Source of the DNA: Glandiceps talaboti
Taxonomy: Eukaryota > Hemichordata > Enteropneusta > Spengelidae
Length of the DNA stretch: 64,000 nucleotides
Assembly: GCF_964340395.1 (NCBI RefSeq)
Contig: NC_135563.1
Span: 23,320,309 to 23,384,308 of the forward strand
Direction of reading: 5' to 3'
A model generated the notes under the pieces. It was given only the letters and a program-made list of their open reading frames with translations, was not told where the DNA came from and did not search any database. Within the stretch, counting starts at the first letter, position 1, and every line of letters starts with the position of its first letter. This document shows positions 15,737-29,576 of the stretch, one piece after another. A program made the position numbers and the translations under genes.

Positions 15737-15818
15737 AAAATTTCTCGCGAAATTCTTGAAGTGCACATATTAACGGAGCCAGGGCAAAATTTCTCGCAAA
15801 ATTCTTCAAGTTCACATC
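15737..15818. repeat. 50-bp direct duplication
   Basis: AAAATTTCTCGCGAAATTCT at 15737 recurs as AAAATTTCTCGCAAAATTCT at 15787, extending about 32 bp with few differences. Spacing is 50 bp. Confidence 0.75.
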
Positions 15819-16948
15819 AATCTAGTGTTAATTGGTCTATCATCTTAAAAATTACCCATAGTGCAATACGAGTCTTTTTTGACCAACGCATTCGGTTATT
15901 ATTGTTGTTGTTGATGTTGTTGTTCACTAACGAAGCTATATATTTGTTGCCAAAGGCGGTCTTCAAAGTTACTTTTAGTTAGGTACCTATACATTATGCT
16001 TGCTTGCTTGCTTGAGGTAAGCAATTATTGTGTTCTTGAAATCTCTTGTTGATGTATTGTGTGAGTTAGTAGGCAATGGTGGCGTTGGAGGTCACACAAA
16101 CTTTACGCAATACCAAGTTTTATTCAAACTATTCGATACAAATGATGATTCACGATTTTCAGTTATCTTGGCTACTACGATTACTTCAGAATCTAGACGT
16201 CGGCAATGAATATAAATTTGGACGAATCACATGTGTATCTATTGCAATTTTGAAACGTTTATGCAAATCGATGTTTTTCTTTATAGATATCAGACCAATC
16301 AATGAAAGAACTTTTTAAATAACATATTTTGAAATCTAGTAGTGAAATTGTTACAGTAAAAGTACTATTTTAAAACAAACAAAATGCAGGTAACGTCTTA
16401 GAGTGTTAACGCAGTGCAACGCACGTTTTGTCTGAAACATGAGTAATTGGTGGATTATTTTCATTAGCTATGGATTGATGTAATGCATCCATTTTCCATT
16501 GAAGTGCAATTCCAGGTCTAATGGCACCAGGCTATATCCTGATATCCACTCTGAATGACTGCTTTACCCAAGAACCAAATTTCAAACTCATCGCTATTTG
16601 AGTCATTTCCCTTGATTCATCACTTACAGATCTACCCGTACCCCTTTCGTCAGATGGTTTCGATCTTAATTGAGTCGTAATTGTTCACTATTAGACAACC
16701 TGCAATGTATATAATTGCAGCTGCGTTTTCTATATCCTTAAAAGACACTTTTCCTTCGAATGGAGAATGTCCATAAATAAATGTATCTCCATGTACGTGT
16801 TTGGAATGTATTTGAACTACTGTAATGTCGACAACGAACTGTTCCTTGTCGTTGACGTTTTCTACATTTACATGTGATGTGAGAAGCATAGGTGCGCACT
16901 TCTATCGATAAAGTGTTGTCCATTTACCAAAGAATATAAACTCATACA
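15819..16948. other. Unique stretch, no gene recognised
   Basis: One minus-strand open segment (16889-16650) contains GDTFIYGHSPFEGKVSF followed by KDIENAAAIIY, faintly like a protease-associated domain, but the length is within chance expectation and no family is called. Confidence 0.45.
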
Positions 16949-17180
16949 ATGATGTATGTATGTATGTATGTATGTATGTATGTATGTATGTATGTATGTA
17001 TGTATGTATGTATGTATGTATGTATGTATGTATGTATGTATGTATGTATGTATGTATGTATGTATGTATGTGTATGTGTGTGTATGTATGTATGTATGTA
17101 TGTATGTATGTATGTATGTATGTATGTATGTATGTATGTATGTATGTATGTATGTATGTATGTATGTATGTATGTGTGTG

Positions 17181-17212
<32 letters not shown>

Positions 17213-17682
17213 TGTGTGTGTGTATGTATGTATGTATGTGTGTGTTTGTGTGTGTGGTGTACGTGCATGTGTGGGCGAGGGCGTGGGCATTTGTATGTGC
17301 GTGCATATGGTATATAAAGTGAAAATTAACTTGAGTACAGCAACGTTCTTACTGATACATGGGAAAAGGAACTTTTATAACAATAGACATTTCACCAACG
17401 TGTCTTTAGAAATGACTTGTCCACAAGCTCAGCGACCACTCCACTTTGTTATGATTTATATATATAAATTACCATATAATAACTCAGCCATGAATCAATT
17501 TCGAGCTTTATGCGTCTTGGTGGCAAATTAGTGTTTTAGAGTGAATTGATCAGTGCATGTATCAATGACTCTATAGTTTGGTGACTAATCTTACAGGAAA
17601 ACTCTGCTATATATATATATGTGTGTATTTTATCTCTCTGTGGACGGCTACTGCCTAGCATAACGACAAACTTTTAGAAAAT
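16949..17682 (+). repeat. Left arm of a large inverted duplication
   Basis: A (TATG)n array with TG and TGCG blocks (16950-17265) is followed by about 420 bp of unique sequence ending ...CTACTGCCTAGCATAACG...CTTTTAGAAAAT. The unique part and the microsatellite recur as reverse complement at 19011-19575. Spacer is 17683-19010. Confidence 0.9.
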
Positions 17683-19010
<1,328 letters not shown>

Positions 19011-19417
19011 TTTCTAAAAGTTGTTCGTTATGCTAGGCAGTAGCCGTCCACAGAGAGATAAAATACATATATATATATAGCAGAGTTTTCCTGTAAGATT
19101 AGTCACCAAACTATAGAGTCATTGATACATGCACTGATCAATTCACTCTAAAACACTAATTTGCCACCAAGACGCATAAAGCTCGAAATTGATTCATGGC
19201 TGAGTTATTATATGGTAATTTATATATATAAATCATAACAAAGTGGAGTTGTCGCCGAGTTTGTCGATAAGTCATTTCTAAAGACACGTTGGTGTATTGT
19301 TTATTGTTATAAAAGTTCCTTTTCCCATGTATCAGTAAGAACGTTGCTGTTCACAAGTTTATTTTCACTATGTATACCGTGTGCTCGTTCATACAAATGC
19401 CAACGCCCACACATGTA

Positions 19418-19475
<58 letters not shown>

Positions 19476-19575
19476 CGCAAACACATGCATGCATACATGC
19501 ATGCATACATACATACATACATACATACATACATACATACATACATACATACATACACACACACACATACACACA
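19011..19575 (-). repeat. Right arm of the large inverted duplication
   Basis: Reverse complement of 17255-17682 at high but imperfect identity; small indels and substitutions are visible, such as CGACAAAC versus CGAACAAC. It ends in AC and CATA arrays (19420-19570), the complements of the TG and TATG arrays of the left arm, but shorter. Confidence 0.9.
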
Positions 19576-20867
19576 CCCACGCACGCACTCAATCAATCAG
19601 CTTCTTTCCGTGCTTACACCCAAAGCTTGAATCGTAATACGCAACATTTCAAAAAGGGTAACAACTTATCAATGATTAAAGGTAAAGATAAAAACAGGAA
19701 ATGAATAGGAACAAGATATTCAGATTATTACAAAGTTACATTATCCCGTTCTTTCCTTATAAAATTAACAAATACTTTTGAATTAAAGGCAAACAAACGA
19801 TGTAATAAAAATAAATACAAGTTACTTTTTTCCACTTTAGATTTCGTATCACAGGCATTCCCCATGGATGGATCGAACTTAATAACCTATCTATTACTCA
19901 TCTACAATCAAGCAATTACTTTAAATTAATTCCATCAAGATGTTTGTACTTCGCAAGACAAATAGGTAAACTTTGCCTTATATCAAGGAGGAGGGCTAGT
20001 AGATTAGTCACTACAATATTTGTTTCATCTGTATTCTGACCTGCAAAGCTTTCTTGAATCACCAACATTTTAGAAGGAAGATGCACGAATGAAAACCAGT
20101 CACCCTTGCATGGTAATGTTACCATGGAAACACATTTCTCACCATCGACAGGTATATATCTTTCCAGCACGATTTTATTAGACTCTAAAGTGACAGTAAC
20201 TCTACTTCTACCAGTGTGCTGACCCTGACAGATGTCACATCCGTTCACTTTGCTCCAAAAATCAATCAAATATTTTCACGCTTGACTCATTTTTTAAGAC
20301 TTAACAGCTTCGCAACGAACCGTTTTAAAGTTTGAAGTGAGTCATTTTTGGTTACTTCACACTGAACAAGGTTTATATATTTGCAGCGTTGCGTGCTTGA
20401 TTATTCACCCTAGCGTGTGTGTTTAATCCATTCTCAACACGCAAACTGTATTCTACAACTAGACTGGGCGTGATTTTAATCACACTATTTTTCACTTTCT
20501 GCTTGAAACTAAAGCTTAATTATGCTTGGTTAGATTGTAAGCCGGTAGAACGTAATCATCCGGTCAAAATAATAACCAACTATTGAAGCATGATTGCCAA
20601 TGCATGACCGAAATTCCCGAAGTTGAACTAAATTGAGTTGTTTCGTTACTTTAGTTCCGGCAGAATACACTCACTTTAATAATCTAGTGATGTTTTCCTC
20701 ATAAACCAGATATTTTGTTTTTTATTTAAGCTGAGAAGAACGTTCCAATCGATGAGTGATATATTCAAGCAGAGGATTTCAGAACATTTCAAATTTACTT
20801 AGTTGTAAGTATGATTCCGCCAATGTAAAACCACAGGGGTCAGCGAGCATGTAATTGATTGATCGAT
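19576..20867. other. Unique stretch, no gene recognised
   Basis: The longest open frame is 20269-19916 on the minus strand (117 codons, seven cysteines). It has no signal peptide, no convincing splice sites and no family resemblance that I recognise. Confidence 0.5.
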
Positions 20868-20875
20868 CGAGTGAT

Positions 20876-20908
<33 letters not shown>

Positions 20909-20935
20909 ATTTGGTTGAATGATTGATCGATTGAA
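20868..20935. repeat. (GATT)n with GATC variants
   Basis: GATTGATT units interspersed with GATCGATC. Adjoins the hairpin element. Confidence 0.9.
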
Positions 20936-20944
20936 TGATCGTTT

Positions 20945-21530
20945 TTTGTGGTGCAATATAACTTATTTTGTGTAATATTGATCAATTGACTCATTTATGT
21001 TTTTTGGTGATATAAAACTTTTTTCTTCTTTCTCTGGCTACTTTGCTCTCTTTCAGTTGTATATAATTCTAAATCTCTCTTTATTGACTGAACAAAGACA
21101 CCTTGTCCATTCTTCTCCTCTTATCTAAATTAAAACATTCATAATCTCATAATTAGCATGGATCAGTTACCGGAACAATTTACTTTATGTCTAATCTTCT
21201 GGGAGATCATCACACTGGACAAACAGTCAATCATGCACACACTAGTAGGAAGTCATAAATGAGGGCGACAATCTCCCCAGAAGATAAGAGATAAAGCAAA
21301 CTGTTAATGTAAGTGATCTCTTGCCAATTATGAGATTACAGGTGTTTTAATTTAGGGAAGAGGAGAAGAATGGATAAGGTGTCTTTATTTAGTCAATAAA
21401 AAGATAATTACATAAAGCTTAAAGAGAGAAAAGTAGCTAGGGAAAGAAGGAACAAAAGTTTTATATCACCACAAAACCCAAATTGATCAATATCACACAC
21501 AAAATAAGTTGAGTGTTGTGTTTTTTTTCA
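20945..21530. mobile_element. Long hairpin (foldback) element
   Basis: Left arm about 20945-21211 and right arm about 21266-21530 are reverse complements over roughly 265 bp, with a loop of about 54 nt. Matching landmarks include ATTGATCAATT, GGTGATATAAAAC, TTCTTCTCCTCTT with its complement, and CTAATCTTCTGGGAGAT with ATCTCCCCAGAAGAT. No coding capacity, so a nonautonomous MITE or foldback element is likely. Target-site duplications were not clear. Confidence 0.8.
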
Positions 21531-22614
21531 AGTAAAACCCTCTCCCTCTACAAAATAATTAATAAAATGAGAAGCCCACCCCATTATTTAGATCTCTCGG
21601 TCTTTGCTCACGACACCCCCCCCCCCTACCACAAACCTCAAGACAGCAGTCAGTTGCTATAGCAATGTTGGGTTGATACATTATCGGTTATTATCACTTG
21701 TAACACCCCCCCCCCCCCACATAATTTTCTTAGGGGAAATTTTGAAAATCCTCTGGACACCGTCCCCCTGGAAGTTAAAAGTGAACATTCCTTTAAATGC
21801 ATAAAATTACTGTTTTACACTAACTAAATACCATTTTTCGCGGCAATGGTTTATGATATCACTACACATCAGACACATTTCGTCAGCTATACAGCGCCAT
21901 CACACATTGATATATTGAAACGATGGTGATTTGCTTGTTCTTTTCTTTTTTTAATTATTTGTAAAAGTGAGAGGTTCTTTTGCATCATTGGGATAAACGG
22001 ACGGTCGGCCTCAGCCAACGTTTCATCTAAATGGGTGACCAAACTTGCTGTGCAGCTCATAAAACAAATCAAAATGTGCGAAATCGTGTAAGATCGGCTG
22101 TCCCAAAGCCACAATAAATAGACTACAGAAGCCACCGACACTCAGAGCCATTTCCCCCGGATAACTAGTTCTACATTTTAAGCCCCTTTCCTCGCTTACT
22201 TTGATCGTGATCTCGATCATTCAGTTAGATTAGAGAACTCGTAAACACGGCAACAGCTACTACGACATTAACTTGGCATTATGTTGACTTTAGGTAAGAT
22301 GAATAACTTGCCGTTTTGATGCTTTCTGACAGTGAATTTGTTTACGAGGTGAATCAATTGTGTAGAAATATATGATGAAAGACTGCATATTCATCTTTTT
22401 AAAGATGAGTTTCGTTAAAACAGTGATTGTATCGATACTAGTATCATGATGTGATCGTCAGCCCATCTCCCTAGTATCTCTTTCTCGTATAATCAGTTAC
22501 GACTCCTTTGGTACTGTCATTAAAACTATATCGATGTACTCAATATTGTAATTGACTGTTAAAGTCCACATTTCTCTAGGAACAAGATCGTCTTGACATC
22601 ACCTTATTATTATA
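21531..22614. other. Stretch with C-run repeat debris
   Basis: Two poly-C tracts (21615-21626 and 21706-21718) lie in sequence resembling the other G-run segments of the window. One minus-strand frame (22162-22034) begins with a signal-peptide-like MALSVGGFCSLFIVALG but stops after 42 codons with no donor site, so it is not called. Confidence 0.5.
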
Positions 22615-25600
22615 GAACCTTCACCAACAGTCCCCACACTATTTTATGTATACAACATCCATCAACAGTCCCCACACTATTTTATGTATACAACATCCAT
22701 CAACAGTCCCCACACTATTTTATGCATACAACCTCCACCAATAGTCCCCACACTATTTTATGTATACAACATCCACCAACAGTCCCCACACTATTTTATG
22801 TATACAACCTCCACCAACAGTCCCCACACTATCTGATGTATACAACCTCCACCAACAGTCCCCACACTATCTGATGTATACAACCTCCACCAACAGTCAC
22901 CACACTATGTATACAACATCCACCAACAGTCCCCACACTATTTTATGTATACAACCTCCACCAACAGTCCCCACACTATCTGATGTATACAACCTCCACC
23001 AACAGTCACCACACTATGTATACAACATCCACCAACAGTCCCCACACTATTTTATGTATACAACCTCCACCAACAGTCCCCACACTATCTGATGTATACA
23101 ACCTCCACCAACAGTCCCCACACTATCTGATGTATACAACCTCCACCAACAGTCCCCACACTATTTGATGTATACAACCTCCACCAACAGTCCCCACACT
23201 ATTTTATGTATACAACCTCCACCAACAGTCCCCACACTATTTTATGTATACAACCTCCACCAACAGTCCCCACACTATCTGATGTATACAACCTCCACCA
23301 ACAGTCCCCACACTATCTGATGTATACAACCTCCACCAACAGTCCCCACACTATTTGATGTATACAACCTCCACCAACAGTCCCCACACTATTTGATGTA
23401 TACAACCTCCACCAACAGTCCCCACACTATTTGATGTATACAACCTCCACCAACAGTCCCCACACTATTTGATGTATACAACCTCCACCAACAGTCACCA
23501 CACTATGTATACAACCTCCACCAACAGTCCCCACACTATTTGATGTATACAACCTCCACCAACAGTCCCCACACTATTTGATGTATACAACCTCCACCAA
23601 CAGTCCCCACACTATTTGATGTATACAACCTCCACCAACAGTCACCACACTATGTATACAACCTCCACCAACAGTCCCCACACTATTTGATGTATACAAC
23701 CTCCACCAACAGTCACCACACTATTTGATGTATACAACCTCCACCAACAGTCCCCACACTATTTGATGTATACAACCTCCACCAACATTCCCCACACTAT
23801 TTGATGTATACAACCTCCACCAACAGTCCCCACACTATTTTATGTATACAACCTCCACCAACAGTCCCCACACTATTTGATGTATACAACCTCCACCAAC
23901 AGTCCCCACACTATGTATACAACCTCCACCAACAGTCCCCACACTATTTGATGTATACAACCTCCACCAACAGTCACCACACTATTTGATGTATACAACC
24001 TCCACCAACAGTCCCCACACTATTTGATGTATACAACCTCCACCAACAGTCACCACACTATTTGATGTATACAACCTCCACCAACATTCCCCACACTATT
24101 TGATGTATACAACCTCCACCAACATTCCCCACACTATTTGATGTATACAACCTCCACCAACAGTCCCCACACTATTTTATGTATACAACCTCCACCAACA
24201 TTCCCCACACTATTTGATGTATACAACCTCCACCAACAGTCACCACACTATTTGATGTATACAACCTCCACCAACAGTCCCCACACTATTTGATGTATAC
24301 AACCTCCACCAACAGCCCCCACACTATTTTATGTATACAACCTCCACCAACATTCCCCACACTATTTTATGTATACAACCTCCACCAACAGTCCCCACAC
24401 TATTTGATGTATACAACCTCCACCAACAGTCCCCACACTATTTTATGTATACAACCTCCACCAACATTCCCCACACTATTTGATGTATACAACCTCCACC
24501 AACAGTCCCCACACTATTTGATGTATACAACCTCCACCAACAGTCCCCACACTATTTTATGTATACAACCTCCACCAACAGTCCCCACACTATTTGATGT
24601 ATACAACCTCCACCAACAGTCCCCACACTATTTGATGTATACAACCTCCACCAACAGTCCCCACACTATTTGATGTATACAACCTCCACCAACAGTCCCC
24701 ATACTATTTTATGTATACAACCTCCACCAACAGTCACCACACTATTTGATGTATACAACCTCCACCAACAGTCCCCACACTATTTGATGTATACAACCTC
24801 CACCAACAGTCCCCACACTATTTGATGTATACAACCTCCACCAACAGTCCCCACACTATTTGATGTATACAACCTCCACCAACAGTCCCCACACTATTTG
24901 ATGTATACAACCTCCACCAACAGTCCCCACACTATTTGATGTATACAACCTCCACCAACAGTCACCACACTATTTGATGTATACAACCTCCACCAACAGT
25001 CCCCACACTATCTGATGTATACAACCTCCACCAACAGTCCCCACACTATTTTATGTATACAACCTCCACCAACAGTCCCCACACTATGTATACAACCTCC
25101 ACCAACAGTCCCCACACTATTTGATGTATACAACCTCCACCAACAGTCCCCACACTATGTATACAACCTCCACCAACAGTCCCCACACTATTTGATGTAT
25201 ACAACCTCCACCAACAGTCCCCACACTATGTATACAACCTCCACCAACAGTCCCCACACTATGTATACAACCTCCACCAACAGTCCCCACACTATGTATA
25301 CAACCTCCACCAACAGTCCCCACACTATGTATACAACCTCCACCAACAGTCCCCACACTATGTATACAACCTCCACCAACAGTCACCATACTATTTTATG
25401 AATACAACCTCCACCAACAGTCACCACACTATTTTATGAATACAACCTCCACCAACAGTCACCACACTATTTGATGTATACAACCTCCACCAACAGTCCC
25501 CACACTATTTTATGAATACAACCTCCACCAACAGTCCCCATACTATGTATACAACCTCCACCAACAGTCACCACACTATTTGATGTATATACCCTCCACC

Positions 25601-25680
25601 AACAGTCACCACACTATGTATACAACCTCCACCAACAGTCACCATACTATGTATACAACCTCCACCAACAGTCACCATGC
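22615..25680. repeat. 38-bp minisatellite, about 80 copies
   Basis: Consensus CCTCCACCAACAGTCCCCAC followed by ACTATTTGATGTATACAA, 38 bp in all. Variants have TTTAT, CTGAT or ATTCC replacements, and many units lack the TTGAT segment, giving 33 bp. Each unit contains the palindrome TGTATACA. First units carry CATCC in place of CCTCC, so the left edge is diverged. Open frames through it (THTI, STNSP translations) come from the repeat. No gene evidence. Confidence 0.97.
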
Positions 25681-26879
<1,199 letters not shown>

Positions 26880-27227
26880 ACAATTCCGTGCAAACCAAGC
26901 CCTCTAGATAGGTAGATGATTGCACTAATTTTTTTGGTGTGTTGTGACATCCATGAGTAGATCATGTATCCGACAAGTTTCATGGAAAAACACTTAGGTG
27001 GTTGTATGTGGAAGGTCGAACGATTTACTGTGGGATGAGATATACATGACTCGCCATAATAACATTCTTAGTCTTTGGTAATTGTGATTGAAATTTAGAG
27101 TACACAAGTTATGGCCATCCAAATATAAAATACGTTTACTGAGCTTATCGGCTGAGATAGATCATCGACTGAGCTGAAAAAATAAAGTTGCCCCCCCGTA
27201 TGTTCCTCTGCTTTTCTACCTCTCAAG

Positions 27228-27232
<5 letters not shown>
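26880..27232 (+). repeat. Dispersed repeat family X, copy 1
   Basis: About 350 bp starting ACAATTCCGTGCAAACCAAG and ending near TTTTCTACC. Copy 2 at 46895-47233 is about 95 percent identical by eye, with a few indels. No coding capacity. It is flanked by (TCTG)n on the left and (GA)n on the right. Confidence 0.9.
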
Positions 27233-27283
<51 letters not shown>

Positions 27284-27342
27284 TCTCTCTCTCCTCTCCC
27301 TCTCCCTCCCTCTCTCTCTCTCTCTCTCATCTCTCTCCTCCT

Positions 27343-27401
<59 letters not shown>
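27233..27401. repeat. (GA)n followed by (CT)n, self-complementary
   Basis: A (GA)n block to about 27280 is followed by CT-rich sequence and a (CT)n block to 27401. The two halves can pair with each other. Confidence 0.95.
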
Positions 27402-27405
<4 letters not shown>

Positions 27406-28168
27406 TGACTTTGTGAGACTATTTTGAAACTTGAAAACCTCAGAAGCAGTCGTTACCTTGTAGTTTGCAAAAGTGTACACTTCATTTACCTACATCTCTC
27501 ATTGTTATGTATGGACGCTGAAGTTGATTTCCACCTCTAGATCTGAAGTCGATGGGGGTGTACTGTATAATTACAAATTAAAATATGTGTGACCAGGAGG
27601 AGGGCTACGAAAATTCTTGAGTTCATTTCGGGGGAGTCATGAATTTTTTTGAGAGCGCGAAGGGGGAAGGGGGCTGCTAAATTTCTTTTTGCCAAAGTAA
27701 ATTCTGATCCCAGTCCCTTACTCGGGGTTATTTCTCGTAGGCTTTAACAAATTGTTTTGTAAAATGACTTCAGCGAGTACATTGAAACAACGCCGAATAT
27801 TGTTATACTATCAAATTGAAAGTTAAATTTGCACACACAAAAAGGAGAAGAAACCCTTTAAAACTAAAAGGTGCACATAGTGTGATCATATAGCCACGAA
27901 TTCGTTTACATTACAGCTGATTCGACAAATTTAAGAACGATAATGTTTACATAGATGTTGATAGATTAGTAGTATTGGTTTCCAACTTTGTTTCAACATT
28001 TGCTTCACTTGTGGAAGTGTACAGTGAAGTAAGTCATCCCTCACTTCTAAATGTATATTTAAGCTTGAACTCCCTCAGGATCATGCAACCCATTTCGTCT
28101 TAGCTTTGAATTCTAAACAAACAATATATGTACGACCTAAAATTGCATACCGAGAGGCATGAGTATTT

Positions 28169-28169
<1 letters not shown>
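27402..28169. other. Unique stretch with G-run remnant
   Basis: A GGGGGAGTC / GGGGGAAGGGGGC segment at 27590-27680 is related in style to the other G-run segments. No gene. Confidence 0.5.
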
Positions 28170-28263
<94 letters not shown>

Positions 28264-28476
28264 GGGGAGAGGGAGTGTGACAGAGAGAGTGACAGATGCA
28301 GAGCGACATAGGGAGAGGGGGAAAGAGAGACAGACACGGAGAGATCGGAACACAGACACAGACACAGACACAGACACAGACACAGACACAGACACAGACA
28401 CAAACACAGACACAGACACAAACACAAACACAGACACAAACACAAACACAAACACAAACACAAACACAAACACGCG
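28170..28476. repeat. (AG)n and (ACAGAC/ACAAAC)n compound microsatellite
   Basis: (AG)n at 28170-28261, AG-rich transition, then a hexanucleotide ACAGAC array drifting to ACAAAC near 28350-28475. Confidence 0.95.
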
Positions 28477-29327
28477 GACAATCCAACGACCTGTAGTAGT
28501 CTGGGTAACAAATATACCAACATGTAAAATAAGTATTACAAGTTCTGTAAGAGCACATTTTTCCCCGGATGTTTATTTTTCATAAAGTACATGAACCAGA
28601 CACGACACGATGTTGTACTTACACTAATGTTAGCATTAACATATTCATATTATGTATCTATATGTACTCTATACTTCTGTGAAAAGTAAGTCTGTGAGCG
28701 TCAGCGAATTATGCCGAGCAATGCCGAGCAAACTTTGTCTATAAGGACTACGATCTTGAAGTCTTTGAACCTACAATTGACTGTATATATAATATGTAGA
28801 ATGAGTAGCTATTAGACAAATTGCAAATAACTTACATGCAGTGTAAATATCTTACTTAAGTTTACGGATTTAATTCTACCCCTCTTTATGCTCAAAAAGA
28901 ACTTTAATATTATATTTTCTGCTCAGGACGAAGTTAAGCCAGAATATTATCTTTTAAAATAAAGACAGTAAATAAAAAACTGGCAATAATTCTAATCCCC
29001 TAACATTCTTTATTGGATAATCCGATGGTGCTAACGAATGTTCACTCCGTTTGTTATTATTCTATATTTTTGGAATGTTCGAAATAAATAGAAATGCGTC
29101 AACTATGAAAAGAAAACGATATTATATACATATAAATGTGTATTCGATTTTATACAGTTCAGACAGCAGTTCATATTCACATTAAGTGTAGAGTTTCACA
29201 ACCCTAACTTTGCATAATTCACAATTCACAGCGTTCGAATATATGGCTACTATCAAGATTGGACTGTCTGGGCGCTATACAATGTTTTTGACCGTCAGAT
29301 CATGGTGAAATTTGCTATACTAGTACA
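28477..29327 (-). other. Noncoding, includes FGF-B 3' flank
   Basis: Contains a tandem ATGCCGAGCA duplication near 28710-28730 and the candidate poly(A) signal at 29009. No exon seen. Confidence 0.5.
29009..29014 (-). terminator. Candidate AATAAA poly(A) signal for FGF-B
   Basis: TTTATT on the plus strand gives AATAAA on the minus strand, about 315 nt downstream of the FGF-B stop codon. Confidence 0.4.
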
Positions 29328-29576
29328 TCAGCTGTTGTCAGATACCTTCCGCACTTGCAAAGGTAGAAAGTGTGTCATCTGTTTGCTTGAGTTGGCGCTT
29401 TTTCGTCCGTTTCCACGTTTATCAACTGCAATGTACCATTTTGTCGAATCAGTGCATGAACCGTCATCGTGGTGGTGGTGGTGAACAATGTGGGGAGGTA
29501 GGGTTGATGATTGGAACGTCCAAAATCCGTGTTCTCCCACCTCCTCATAGAAATGCGATTCCGAAGATTTATGTGG
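29328..29576 (-). CDS. FGF-B exon 3
   Basis: Acceptor TTTTTTACTTCACAG, then phase 0 at CCACATAAATCTTCG. Eighty-three codons including stop. It contains ESHFYEE in place of the C-x-F motif, a poly-His insert encoded by a (GTG)n-like microtract, and the HFLP end motif. Confidence 0.92.
   Translation of the reverse strand, partial: PHKSSESHFYEEVGEHGFWTFQSSTLPPHIVHHHHHDDGSCTDSTKWYIAVDKRGNGRKSANSSKQMTHFLPLQVRKVSDNS

Noticed and set aside
16650-16889. Protease-associated-domain-like frame
   Set aside because: Only the FKDIENAAAIIY segment is suggestive; the rest does not match and the frame is short.
19916-20269. 117-codon cysteine-containing minus-strand frame
   Set aside because: Looked protein-like (CDICQGQ, CVSMVTLPCKGDWFSF) but has no signal peptide, no splice sites and no recognised domain; length is within chance expectation.
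22023-22220. Signal-peptide-like MALSVGGFCSLFIVALG start as FGF-E exon 1
   Set aside because: Stops after 42 codons, lacks any trefoil start and has no usable donor.
22615-25680. Possible CRISPR-like array
   Set aside because: Repeat units abut directly with no unique spacers, and the window is eukaryotic.
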